A stretch of 6,768 nt of DNA from Lachnospiraceae bacterium UBA4380. Lineage in GTDB: Bacteria > Bacillota > Clostridia > Lachnospirales > Lachnospiraceae. The stretch covers positions 1-6,768 of the forward strand of contig DGRU01000227.1 in NCBI GenBank assembly GCA_002390025.1, in the 5' to 3' direction. The notes below the pieces were generated by a model that worked only from the letters and a program-made list of their open reading frames with translations, ran no database searches and was not told the origin of the DNA. Position numbers and translations under genes: made by a program. This document shows positions 1 through 6,414 of this stretch, piece by piece (position 1 is the stretch's first letter; each line of letters opens with the position of its first letter).

Positions 1-125
1 CTGTACTTCCGGTCCCGCTGCCTTCTCCGGTCTCTCCGGCATTTCCGGCCTCTGTGCTTCCGGTCCCGCTTCCTTCCCCGGTCTCTCCGGTGTTTCCGGT
101 CCCGCTGCCTTCTCCGCCTTCCTCT
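1..125 (-). repeat. 51-bp in-frame tandem repeat encoding a Gly-rich tail
   Basis: Bases 1-51 and 52-100 are near-identical units with a 51-bp period, followed by a partial unit to about 122; the array may continue past the left edge. It lies inside the FMN-protein frame and encodes 17-residue units around ETGEGSGTG (residues 606-614 and 623-631). Differences between copies are mostly single bases, and the period is a multiple of three, so unit gain or loss keeps the frame. It is probably a flexible wall-spanning spacer of variable length. Confidence 0.8.
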
Positions 126-1900
126 CCGGGGGCCGTGTAAGCCGCCGCAGCTTCAGCAAGTGCTTTTTTTACGCTTTCTATGATCGCATTGGAGGAATAG
201 GTTGCTCCCGAAACAACGTCTATGTCCCCTGCTCCCTGTTTGTCCAGAATCTGGGAAATAACGCTCTTGTATTCGACTCCTTTCCGTGTCCTTCCATTTA
301 CGGCATAGTTGAGATAGATCGTATTGTTGTCCGGATCTTCTGAATTGTCATTGATTCGTTCCACGTCAATCGAAACAATCTTTCCTCCCTCAATGACAAT
401 CGTCGTCCTGACGGTGTATTGGAATATGGGATCGACAGAATGATCAATGCAGTCCGCTTCGGCCACGTAGGTTCCGTCTCCATACCCGGCAGCCGGCTGC
501 TCATTCTCTTCTCCGTTTCCGCCATTTTCATCTTCTTTATCAGGGGACGGATCGTCCTTTCCCGGATCATCGCCGTTTTCTGTTCCGCCCTCGTCATCCT
601 TTTCGCCATCCTCTTTATCCGGCGGATTTTTGGCGGCCTGACGCAACATCACTTTGACACCTTTCAGAATCGCCTTTGAGGAATAGGTGGCTCCGCTGAC
701 CACATCGACATCCTTTGTCGTCTGCAGTTTCAGGATCTGCGTTATTACACCCGGCAAAGTTTTTCCGCCGTCCCTGCGCCCTGATACCGCATAACCAAGA
801 TAGGTTGCGTTCATATCGGGATTATCCGACTGGTCGTTGATCCGGACAGCTTTCAGGGAAGTGATCTTTCCGTTTTTTACAAGCATGGTCAGACGGATCG
901 TATATTCAAAGATATTGTTGTCCGTGCAGACAACATCTGTCGTGTAGGTTCCGTCCTTCAGGCCGTGTTCGAGATTGGGATCTTCTTCATCCCCACTGTC
1001 ATCCTGTGCAGGCTTCTTCGGAGGATTCTGTGCAGGATCCTCCTTGTCCGGAGACGAGTTTCCAGCCGCCTTCTTCAGCGCATTTTTGACTGCATTGATA
1101 ATTCCGTTTGAACTGTAAGTCGCACCGGAAATCGTATCCACATTCGGGGTTCCCGCCTTGAGGATCCTGTTGATAACTTTTTTGGCCTTGTTAAAATAAG
1201 AATCGCTCTCCTTGCTGTGTTCAAGAACCCTGATCGCGGCGATTTTCGCCTGTCTGATCGTCACCTCCACCTTGATGGTTCCGCCGTATCCCTGCGCACT
1301 TCCGATATATACGCCGTCTTTCCATGTGACATTGTCGTCAAACGGCACCTTTTTAATGGGTGCAACAGGGCCGTCTTTCTTGGGGGGTGCTTCATTTTCC
1401 ACTGTTTCCCCTGTGAGGGCGTTCCGGATTGCACCCAGGATTCCTCTGGAACTATAGGTGGCACCGGAGACCACATCCACCTCCCAGGTCTGTGCCTGAA
1501 GGACTCTGCTGATCACGCCCTTTGCCTTTGCCAGAAACTCTGCCGTCTCCCCGGGAGCGCTCAAAACGGATACATCCGTGATCTTGTGCTCTTTCACGGT
1601 CACCTGCACAGTTACTTTGCCCCCGTAACCGCTGGAGGATCCGGTGTAGACACCGTCTTCATAGGTATTGCCGGAATCCTCGATCTTCTCCTCTGGCTCC
1701 TCGTCCTCCGGATCGGGCAGTGCAGGCTTTTCCTCCGCCGCGTCTGCCTGTGTCAGAATGAGTCGTTCCGGAAGTGTTTTCAATACAGGAATTGTCCGGG
1801 GTAAAGCGAGTCCGACCGCAAGGACGACCAGCAGGGCCGGCCAGAAATTGGTTAGGACCGACAATTTATTTAATAAAGCGCGGAATCGATCTGATTTCAT
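1..1900 (-). CDS. Membrane-anchored protein with four FMN-binding (flavinylation) domains, C-terminus cut by window edge
   Basis: The frame stays open from ATG at 1900 to the left edge: 633 codons, no stop. The N-terminus is basic (MKSDRFRALLNK) with one hydrophobic segment (about residues 19-34) and no lipobox, so it is probably a signal anchor with an outside C-terminus. After an acidic Pro/Glu linker come four FMN_bind domains, about residues 80-163, 193-279, 315-425 and 474-588. Each ends in an SGATYSS motif (threonines 148, 261, 405, 567) preceded by Asp three residues before the Ser. In this family ApbE attaches FMN covalently to that Thr, so four flavins are predicted. Domains 1-2 are compact; domains 3-4 share an extra ~25-residue segment (IND..D.P..N.TYL.YAV.GR). 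Acidic linkers separate domains. The tail is Gly/Glu/Ser/Thr-rich and repetitive. The ribosome site is weak (GAGAGG about 14 nt upstream). No promoter is evident in the 141-bp gap, so co-transcription with the upstream surface-protein gene is likely. Role inferred: extracytoplasmic electron transfer; electron donor and acceptor are unknown. Confidence 0.9.
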   Translation of the reverse strand, partial: MKSDRFRALLNKLSVLTNFWPALLVVLAVGLALPRTIPVLKTLPERLILTQADAAEEKPALPDPEDEEPEEKIEDSGNTYEDGVYTGSSSGYGGKVTVQVTVKEHKITDVSVLSAPGETAEFLAKAKGVISRVLQAQTWEVDVVSGATYSSRGILGAIRNALTGETVENEAPPKKDGPVAPIKKVPFDDNVTWKDGVYIGSAQGYGGTIKVEVTIRQAKIAAIRVLEHSKESDSYFNKAKKVINRILKAGTPNVDTISGATYSSNGIINAVKNALKKAAGNSSPDKEDPAQNPPKKPAQDDSGDEEDPNLEHGLKDGTYTTDVVCTDNNIFEYTIRLTMLVKNGKITSLKAVRINDQSDNPDMNATYLGYAVSGRRDGGKTLPGVITQILKLQTTKDVDVVSGATYSSKAILKGVKVMLRQAAKNPPDKEDGEKDDEGGTENGDDPGKDDPSPDKEDENGGNGEENEQPAAGYGDGTYVAEADCIDHSVDPIFQYTVRTTIVIEGGKIVSIDVERINDNSEDPDNNTIYLNYAVNGRTRKGVEYKSVISQILDKQGAGDIDVVSGATYSSNAIIESVKKALAEAAAAYTAPGEEGGEGSGTGNTGETGEGSGTGSTEAGNAGETGEGSGTGST

Positions 1901-1937
1901 TTCTTCTTTCTTACCTCTCAGGAGAAGACGGGGGAGG

Positions 1938-1990
1938 GGAGGAGACAGGGGACGGTTCTGTGTCTCCTCGAACCGTCCCCTGTCTCCTCC
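1938..1990. repeat. REP-like palindrome, copy 1
   Basis: A perfect inverted repeat with 21-bp arms (1938-1958 and 1970-1990) surrounds an 11-base loop (1959-1969). The arms contain GGAGACAGGGGACGGTTC and its complement. The loop contains TGTCTCCTC, which can also pair with GAGGAGACA at 1939-1947, giving an alternative hairpin. A 28-bp core (1941-1968) is identical to 5708-5735. Intergenic GC-rich palindromes of this GACAGGGGACGGTTC type resemble REP elements mobilised by Y1 (RAYT) transposases; that link is from memory and no such transposase gene is in the window. It sits in the leader of the FMN-protein gene and could affect its expression. Confidence 0.75.
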
Positions 1991-2000
1991 CTGCCATATA

Positions 2001-2043
2001 TGAGCAGGATCTGCAACCAGGCAGATCCTGCTCACGTTTTTTT
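2001..2043. terminator. Terminator-like hairpin next to the surface-protein stop codon
   Basis: A perfect 14-bp stem (TGAGCAGGATCTGC at 2001-2014 with its complement at 2021-2034) has a 6-base loop. The T7 tract (2037-2043) lies on the plus-strand side and overlaps the minus-strand stop codon (2042-2044). Read along the plus strand it is a canonical intrinsic terminator. Read along the minus strand, the direction of the gene, the tract becomes A7 before the stem and what follows (TATATGGCAGG) is not U-rich, so termination may be partial. It may allow read-through into the FMN-protein gene, block antisense transcription, or protect the mRNA 3' end. Confidence 0.5.
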
Positions 2044-5000
2044 ACTTAATGATAAAGGAACCTGTATACGTATTGGATGCGGGCATGGGCACTGTGCAGA
2101 AGACGCCGTTGCGCTTGCGTCTTGTGACAATGCGCACATAATATCTTGTGTTCTTTTTGAGCTTGCCGCCGCACTTTTCGATCACGGCACTGGTGGACAT
2201 TGCATTGGTGGAAGTAGACTGGTTCCAGCTCCACTTTCCGTTCGGGTTGGTGGTAATGAATACATTGTATCCATTGCACCCATAGACGGGCTTCCAGGAA
2301 ATCTTCATCTTCAGGTTACTGCCTTTACTCACATTCTGAGTAGTGATCCTGGCCGGTGAAGGAGTGATGTACTCAATATTTGACCAGGGGCCGTAGACCC
2401 GTTTGCCGTTCACTGTGCAGAAGGCCCTGACTTTCATCTGGCTGACATGGTTGGAAACAACTGTGCAGTCTCTGTAAAGGACATTGGGCTTGACGATAGT
2501 CTGACTGGAATGACTGCCGTCCGTCCAGGAGAGAAGTGTCTGGTAGCCCTCTGCGCCGTCAACCTTGTTCCAGCTGATCCGGCAGCCTGTGAACTGCTTA
2601 TTATTCCACTTGGTGAAATGGCAGTTGCCGGGTTTTTTCAGGGTCTTGCTGACAGTGATCTTAACGGTCTTCGACCCTGCTTCATAGTTTGCAGTGGCAG
2701 CAGTCTTAACAGTGATCGTGACAGTTCCTGCAGCCTTGCCGGTGACTACACCTGAAGCATTGACTGTGGCGACCTTGGTATTAGAGGAAGTGAAGCTATA
2801 TTTATTTGTCTCCTTTGCTCCGGATGCAGTCACTTTTACGGTCTTGCCAACTTCTACGGATGCGGCAGAAGCCTTTGCTGTAAAGGACTGAGCCGCCTTC
2901 CTGATCGTCAGCTTAGCCGGATTGGATGCGACAAGGTTTGCGGCAACAGCCTTCACATAATAGGTTCCGCTGTTGACAGGCGCGGAATCAAGAGCTGTGG
3001 TGCAGGCCTCATCCGAATAATAGTTATAGGTAACATCGCCATCGATACCGGTCACAGCCGCTTCATCAGCAGTGACTTCAGATCCGTTATAAACCGCTGT
3101 CTTGTCAGAGAGTTTAACATCAACCGCAACCTGTGCAGTCAGAGGAGAATAGCCATCCGCATAAACAGTAATGGTATAGGTGCCGGACTTGATGTAATCC
3201 CCGTCAAAAAATGCTGCATAACGGCTGACTTCCGCCTCGTTGGATCCCTTACTTGTGCCGTTGTTAAGCGCAATTTCCACCTTGTTGTAGTGGGGACCGG
3301 AGGTCGCCGCTTCGCCGTACAGGTCAATCCAGTGGACCGCGCCGACAGTCGTCTCACCGTTGCTGATGGTTGCTCCGTAAATGCTGTTCCAATAGCTACT
3401 CCAGACATATCCGGAAACACTGTCATCCGGTACAATGGCAAATTCCGCTCTGCCGTATCTGGAGGATGCGAGGGAGGCGCTGGCCAGCGCCACAGCGATC
3501 TCCTTGTCGGAAGGTGCGTTCATCGGGTCTGCCGTAAGTGTAACAGCAACTGTATCTGCCTGTTCATTGGTCAGTTCTTTGCCTGCGGCCTTCAGTACAC
3601 TTGCCTCGACATAGGCCAGTGCATCAACGGTTGTCGTTGAACGTCCCAGCGTCAGACCGGTGATGGCCTTCTCTCCCGATGTATCTGTTCCGAAAGTCAC
3701 GAGAGAAGGGATATCCTTTACGTGAAAACCGGAAAAACCGGTCGCGCTTGTCACTGCATCGTAGGCACTGTCCACGTCTGTGCTGACCCCGAGATTTCCG
3801 TACACTTCCTTATAGTTTGTGGCTTTTCCGCTTCCTGCTTCATAGCCGTACAGAGTACCTGTCAGAGCTTTCGCGCCGGGGGCAGGGATATAGTACAGGT
3901 CTGCACCGTTGACCTGGGTCAGGTCAGACTTCATATAGTTGTAGGTGGTGCTTCCCGCTCTGGATCTCACGTTTGCCTGGTAGACGGTCATCGGATCGTC
4001 GCCGGCTGTATCGGCATAGTAATAATTCACTCCGCCGATCGACACGGATTTCATCTCCTCTGCTTTGACCTCTACCTCTGCGGTCAGAGTGGAATAACCT
4101 TCTGCATAAACCGTAATGGAATAGGTACCGGCCTTGATACTTCCGGTATTTGCATCATAGAAATCTGCAAAGCGGCTGACTTCCGCTTTGTTGGATCCTT
4201 TGCTCGTGCCATTGTTGAGCGCGATTTCAAGCCTGTTGTAGTGATGGCCGGAAGCCGCGGCTTCGCCGTACAGATCGATCCAGTGGACCGTTCCTACGGT
4301 CGTCTCGCCGTTGCTGATCGTTGCCGCGTACACGCTGTTCCAGTACTCACTCCAGACATAGCCAGAGGCTGAATGGTCCGGAACAATGACAAATTCACCA
4401 TCGCCGAATCTGCAGGATGTAAAAGATGCACTGCTCAGGCCCACACTGATCTCTGCGTCTGATGGTGCTGACATGGGATTTGCCTTCAGCGTAACGGCAA
4501 GGGCTGCCGTCTGGTCCTCGGTCAGGCTTTCTCCTGCCGCATTCAGGATCGACGCCTCAACATATGTCACCGCATCGACAGTTGAGGAAGAACGGCCCAG
4601 AGTAAGACCTGTGATTGCCTTCTCTCCGTCCGCTGTTCCAAATGAAACAAGGGACGGAATGTCCTTGGAGTGATGTGTGGAAAAGCCCGTCGCACTGGTG
4701 ACCGCGTCATAGCTGCCGTCTGTGCCGACACCAAGATTTCCATATACTTCTCTGTAGTTTGTTGCAGTACCTTCTCCATAGCCGTACAGGGTTCCGCTCA
4801 GGGGGGTCACACCTGTCACAACTGTGTAGCAATAACTGCTGCCGCTCACCTGCGTGAGGTCAGAGATTGTAAACTCATAGGTTGTACTGCCTGCACGCGA
4901 AGTAACAACAGCCTGATAAACTGTATTATCGGCATCCCCTGCCGTATCCACATAGTAATAATTGATTCCGCCGATCGTGACAGGAGTCATTTGTTTATTG

Positions 5001-5509
5001 ACTGCCGGTTCCTGAGCCAGAGCCGGTTCTGTCGCACCCACATCTTCCGGGGCAGGTAACGTCGTTGTCGTCTCTTCATTCCCGGGAGTTTCTGAAGCCT
5101 CTCCTGATCCCGTTTTCCCGGAATTATCAGCTTCCCTGGGCTCTTCGGTCGTTTCATCCTCTTCGACAGTCTGCGCATCATCTGCTTCCTCTGTCTCATC
5201 AGCCGTATCTTCTTCGATAATTTCTGCCGGTGCTTCATCCTCTACAGAGGTTTCGTCAGCAGGAGTCTCCTCTGTTTCTGCAGTATCTTCCGCAGCAGTA
5301 TCTTCTGCAGCAGCATCTTCCTCCACGGCAGTTTCCTCTTCCCCTTCTCCGTCCTGCATTTCAAAGTCCGGAGATGTTGTCTCCCCTGCTTCTGCTGTCT
5401 CTGCCGCAGAAATCCCGACCTCCTGCGCAAGCACAGGGAACGAGCACATCCCCATAGACAGAGAGACTGTTAAAAGAAGCGAGAGGAGCTTCATCGGTTT
5501 GCTAATCAT
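2042..5509 (-). CDS. Large secreted multi-domain surface protein with a duplicated unknown domain, Ig-like and FnIII-like modules
   Basis: This encodes 1155 residues. The ATG at 5509 is chosen because AAAGGAGG (5514-5521) lies just before it; the in-frame ATG at 5527 would place that ribosome site inside the coding sequence. Residues 1-29 are a signal peptide (basic MISKPMK, hydrophobic core, cleavage near VLAQE). Residues about 35-172 are an acidic Glu/Asp/Thr/Ala-rich stalk. Residues 176-482 and 487-798 are two copies of one domain, about 70% identical by eye, each starting IGG[IV]NYYY and ending with ITVYA[ED]GYS. Both keep GTLYGY, YDAVTSATGFS, KDIPSLV, YWNS[VI]Y and VHWIDLYGEAA. Then follow a small Ig/MBG-like segment (about 800-870), a Big_2-like domain (about 872-953; SSNTKVATV, GVVTGKAAGT) and two FnIII-like modules (about 958-1050, 1052-1155), which contain seven cysteines. 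There is no LPXTG, SLH or C-terminal membrane segment, so attachment is unexplained. The repeat family is not recognised; ligand binding or adhesion is only an inference. Confidence 0.93.
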   Translation of the reverse strand: MISKPMKLLSLLLTVSLSMGMCSFPVLAQEVGISAAETAEAGETTSPDFEMQDGEGEEETAVEEDAAAEDTAAEDTAETEETPADETSVEDEAPAEIIEEDTADETEEADDAQTVEEDETTEEPREADNSGKTGSGEASETPGNEETTTTLPAPEDVGATEPALAQEPAVNKQMTPVTIGGINYYYVDTAGDADNTVYQAVVTSRAGSTTYEFTISDLTQVSGSSYCYTVVTGVTPLSGTLYGYGEGTATNYREVYGNLGVGTDGSYDAVTSATGFSTHHSKDIPSLVSFGTADGEKAITGLTLGRSSSTVDAVTYVEASILNAAGESLTEDQTAALAVTLKANPMSAPSDAEISVGLSSASFTSCRFGDGEFVIVPDHSASGYVWSEYWNSVYAATISNGETTVGTVHWIDLYGEAAASGHHYNRLEIALNNGTSKGSNKAEVSRFADFYDANTGSIKAGTYSITVYAEGYSTLTAEVEVKAEEMKSVSIGGVNYYYADTAGDDPMTVYQANVRSRAGSTTYNYMKSDLTQVNGADLYYIPAPGAKALTGTLYGYEAGSGKATNYKEVYGNLGVSTDVDSAYDAVTSATGFSGFHVKDIPSLVTFGTDTSGEKAITGLTLGRSTTTVDALAYVEASVLKAAGKELTNEQADTVAVTLTADPMNAPSDKEIAVALASASLASSRYGRAEFAIVPDDSVSGYVWSSYWNSIYGATISNGETTVGAVHWIDLYGEAATSGPHYNKVEIALNNGTSKGSNEAEVSRYAAFFDGDYIKSGTYTITVYADGYSPLTAQVAVDVKLSDKTAVYNGSEVTADEAAVTGIDGDVTYNYYSDEACTTALDSAPVNSGTYYVKAVAANLVASNPAKLTIRKAAQSFTAKASAASVEVGKTVKVTASGAKETNKYSFTSSNTKVATVNASGVVTGKAAGTVTITVKTAATANYEAGSKTVKITVSKTLKKPGNCHFTKWNNKQFTGCRISWNKVDGAEGYQTLLSWTDGSHSSQTIVKPNVLYRDCTVVSNHVSQMKVRAFCTVNGKRVYGPWSNIEYITPSPARITTQNVSKGSNLKMKISWKPVYGCNGYNVFITTNPNGKWSWNQSTSTNAMSTSAVIEKCGGKLKKNTRYYVRIVTRRKRNGVFCTVPMPASNTYTGSFIIK
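3116..4054 (-). repeat. Second copy of the duplicated ~310-residue domain
   Basis: This encodes about residues 486-798 of the surface protein and aligns end to end with the preceding copy (4064-4981) with only a few short indels. DNA similarity is also visible, for example around GTCTC[AG]CCGTTGCTGAT at 3350-3366 and 4310-4326. Compared with copy 1 it has lost both cysteines (Cys227 and Cys366 equivalents) and one His of each HH pair, which argues for functional divergence after duplication. Confidence 0.85.
4064..4981 (-). repeat. First copy of the duplicated ~310-residue domain
   Basis: This encodes about residues 177-482. It is Tyr/Thr/Ser-rich with conserved aromatic clusters (NYYY, VWSEYWNSVY, VHWIDLY) and His pairs (STHHSKD near 279, SGHHYN near 422). 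The C-terminal ITVYAEGYSTLTAEVEV stretch looks like the last strands of an Ig-like fold seen in many clostridial surface proteins. No known family could be assigned with certainty. Confidence 0.85.
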
Positions 5510-5529
5510 ACATCCTCCTTTCAGCAATA

Positions 5530-5554
5530 CAAAACAGGCATACCGCCTGTTTTG
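5530..5554 (-). other. Hairpin in the 5' leader of the surface-protein gene
   Basis: A perfect 10-bp stem, CAAAACAGGC (5530-5539) with GCCTGTTTTG (5545-5554), has a 5-base loop. It lies in the predicted leader 8 bases upstream of the AAAGGAGG ribosome site. It may stabilise the mRNA 5' end. The GTTTTGTATT that follows the stem in the transcript is too short a U-tract for a clear attenuator. Confidence 0.55.
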
Positions 5555-5563
5555 CTCAAGCGC

Positions 5564-5591
5564 CTAACTTAGTTACATCTAACTAAGTTAG
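5564..5591. promoter_or_regulatory. Operator-like dyad at the predicted transcription start
   Basis: CTAACTTAGTTA (5564-5575) and TAACTAAGTTAG (5580-5591) form a perfect 12+12 bp inverted repeat separated by CATC. Each arm is itself a palindrome of the form TAACTNAGTTA, with centres at 5570 and 5585, 15 bp apart. The dyad begins 4 bases past the -10 box and so covers the expected start site, the position of a classic repressor-blocking operator. It contains TTAGTTA-N4-TAACTAA, which resembles the TTAGG..CCTAA logic of DtxR/IdeR boxes. MarR- or TetR-type repressors are alternatives. The binding protein is not known from sequence alone. Confidence 0.75.
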
Positions 5592-5595
5592 TTGT

Positions 5596-5624
5596 AGTTT
5601 ACTCACTGCCGCAGAAAATGTCAA
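5596..5624 (-). promoter_or_regulatory. Sigma-70-type promoter of the surface-protein gene
   Basis: On the minus strand a perfect -35 box TTGACA (5619-5624) is followed by a 17-bp spacer and TAAACT (5596-5601), a 4-of-6 match to TATAAT. The AT-rich stretch upstream (about 5625-5655) could act as an UP element. The predicted start falls around 5588-5590, inside the dyad, giving a leader of about 80 bases. No equally good promoter was seen before the downstream FMN-protein gene. Confidence 0.7.
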
Positions 5625-5689
5625 TAAACATATAAAAAACAGTAAACCGTTTTTTTGATGAAAGCACTGTAAAGAAAGCGCCGGAGAGG

Positions 5690-5756
5690 GAGGAGACAGG
5701 GGACGGGGGAGACAGGGGACGGTTCTGTGTCTCCTGTCTCCCCACCCTGTCTCCTC
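5690..5756. repeat. REP-like compound palindrome, copy 2
   Basis: This is a nested hairpin. The outer arms are GAGGAGACAGGG (5690-5701) and its complement (5745-5756); the inner arms are GGGGAGACAGG (5706-5716) and its complement (5733-5743); the loop contains GGACGGTTCTGTGTCT. The left side carries GGAGACAGGGGACG twice (5692-5705, 5708-5721), so it appears to be a duplicated or rearranged version of copy 1. The 28-bp core 5708-5735 is identical to 1941-1968. A 6-bp direct repeat AGCGCC (5677-5682, 5759-5764) brackets it, possibly by chance. Confidence 0.7.
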
Positions 5757-5777
5757 TCAGCGCCCCCGCGCGAGGGC

Positions 5778-5849
5778 AAAAAAACGGGCAGATTCCGAAT
5801 CAGGTTATGCCGCTTTCAAACAGCATAACAGTCCGGGATCTGCCCGTTT
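5778..5849 (-). terminator. Composite intrinsic terminator of the cyclophilin gene
   Basis: On the minus strand, AAACGGGCAGAT plus four further pairs (arms 5834-5849 and 5782-5797, one G-U pair) form a 16-bp stem. It ends in a run of seven U (5778-5784). The apical region holds a second hairpin, GTTATGC/GCATAAC (5804-5810, 5823-5829). It starts 33 bases after the cyclophilin stop codon and insulates the surface-protein promoter from read-through. Confidence 0.88.
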
Positions 5850-5882
5850 ACGATCTTATCATTTATCCGGAACCGGATCGAG

Positions 5883-6365
5883 TCATTCCTCGACGACGCG
5901 AACGGTCTCCATCACCTGGTCCTCGTAAGGCCTGTCGCCTGCCCAGCGGTTGGTGCGGGTGGAGGCAATGCGGTCGACAACATCCATACCCTTTACGACA
6001 TGGCCGAAGGCGGCGTACTGTCCGTCAAGGAACTCGCCGTCGGCATGCATGATAAAGAACTGACTGCCGGCACTGTCGGGATCCATGGCGCGGGCCATGC
6101 TGATCACTCCCCTCTTGTGGCTGATGGGGTTGTTGACACCGTTCTGTGCGAACTCGCCCTTGATGGTCCAGCCGGGGCCGCCCATGCCGGTTCCCTGGGG
6201 GTCTCCGCCCTGGATCATGAATCCGGAGATGACCCTGTGGAAGATGGTGCCGTCATAGAACTTTGCATTGACAAGCTTGAGGAAATTTTCAACGGTAATG
6301 GGGGCAGCTTTTTCATCCAGTTCGAGATCAATGACGCCGCCGTCTTTCATAGTGATTCTGACCAT
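5883..6365 (-). CDS. Cyclophilin-type peptidyl-prolyl cis-trans isomerase, cytoplasmic
   Basis: A 160-residue single-domain protein of typical bacterial cyclophilin (PpiB-like) size that catalyses Xaa-Pro cis-trans isomerisation during protein folding. The core motif FHRVISGFMIQGGDPQGTG spans 42-60 and contains the catalytic Arg44 (Arg55 in human CypA) plus Phe49, Met50 and Gln52 of the active site. SQFFIMHA (101-108) and FLDGQYAAFG (112-121) complete the substrate pocket. Phe112 replaces human Trp121 and Tyr117 replaces His126; loss of that Trp usually goes with weak cyclosporin A binding. No signal peptide or membrane segment is present, so it should be cytoplasmic. The start ATG at 6365 has AAGGAG 5 bases upstream. 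It follows the metal regulator gene by 150 bp and is closed by its own terminator, so it appears to be a housekeeping unit not linked to the surface genes. Confidence 0.96.
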   Translation of the reverse strand: MVRITMKDGGVIDLELDEKAAPITVENFLKLVNAKFYDGTIFHRVISGFMIQGGDPQGTGMGGPGWTIKGEFAQNGVNNPISHKRGVISMARAMDPDSAGSQFFIMHADGEFLDGQYAAFGHVVKGMDVVDRIASTRTNRWAGDRPYEDQVMETVRVVEE

Positions 6366-6414
6366 TTTTTCTCCTTGTGACTAAATAATGAATTGTAATA
6401 TTGACTGTTTTCAT

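Noticed and set aside
1..125. CRISPR array
   Set aside because: The units are contiguous, without unique spacers, and are in-frame coding sequence.
1217..1804. Plus-strand open frame of 195 codons
   Set aside because: It lies opposite the FMN-binding domains, encodes no recognisable domain and has no ribosome site; the minus frame has clear repeated family motifs.
3722..4372. Plus-strand open frame of 216 codons
   Set aside because: It is antisense to the duplicated domain; a similar but shorter shadow occurs opposite the other copy, as expected for a duplicated sequence.
3116..4981. Assignment of the repeats to the Shr-type haemoglobin-interacting (DUF1533) family
   Set aside because: Only the ITVYA.GYS ending is reminiscent; the rest of the ~310 residues does not match what I remember of that much shorter domain.
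5510..5527. Upstream ATG at 5527 for the surface protein
   Set aside because: The consensus ribosome site AAAGGAGG (5514-5521) would be inside the coding region, and the signal peptide fits a start at 5509.
6000..6380. Plus-strand open frame opposite the cyclophilin gene
   Set aside because: Complementary shadow of a strongly conserved enzyme gene.
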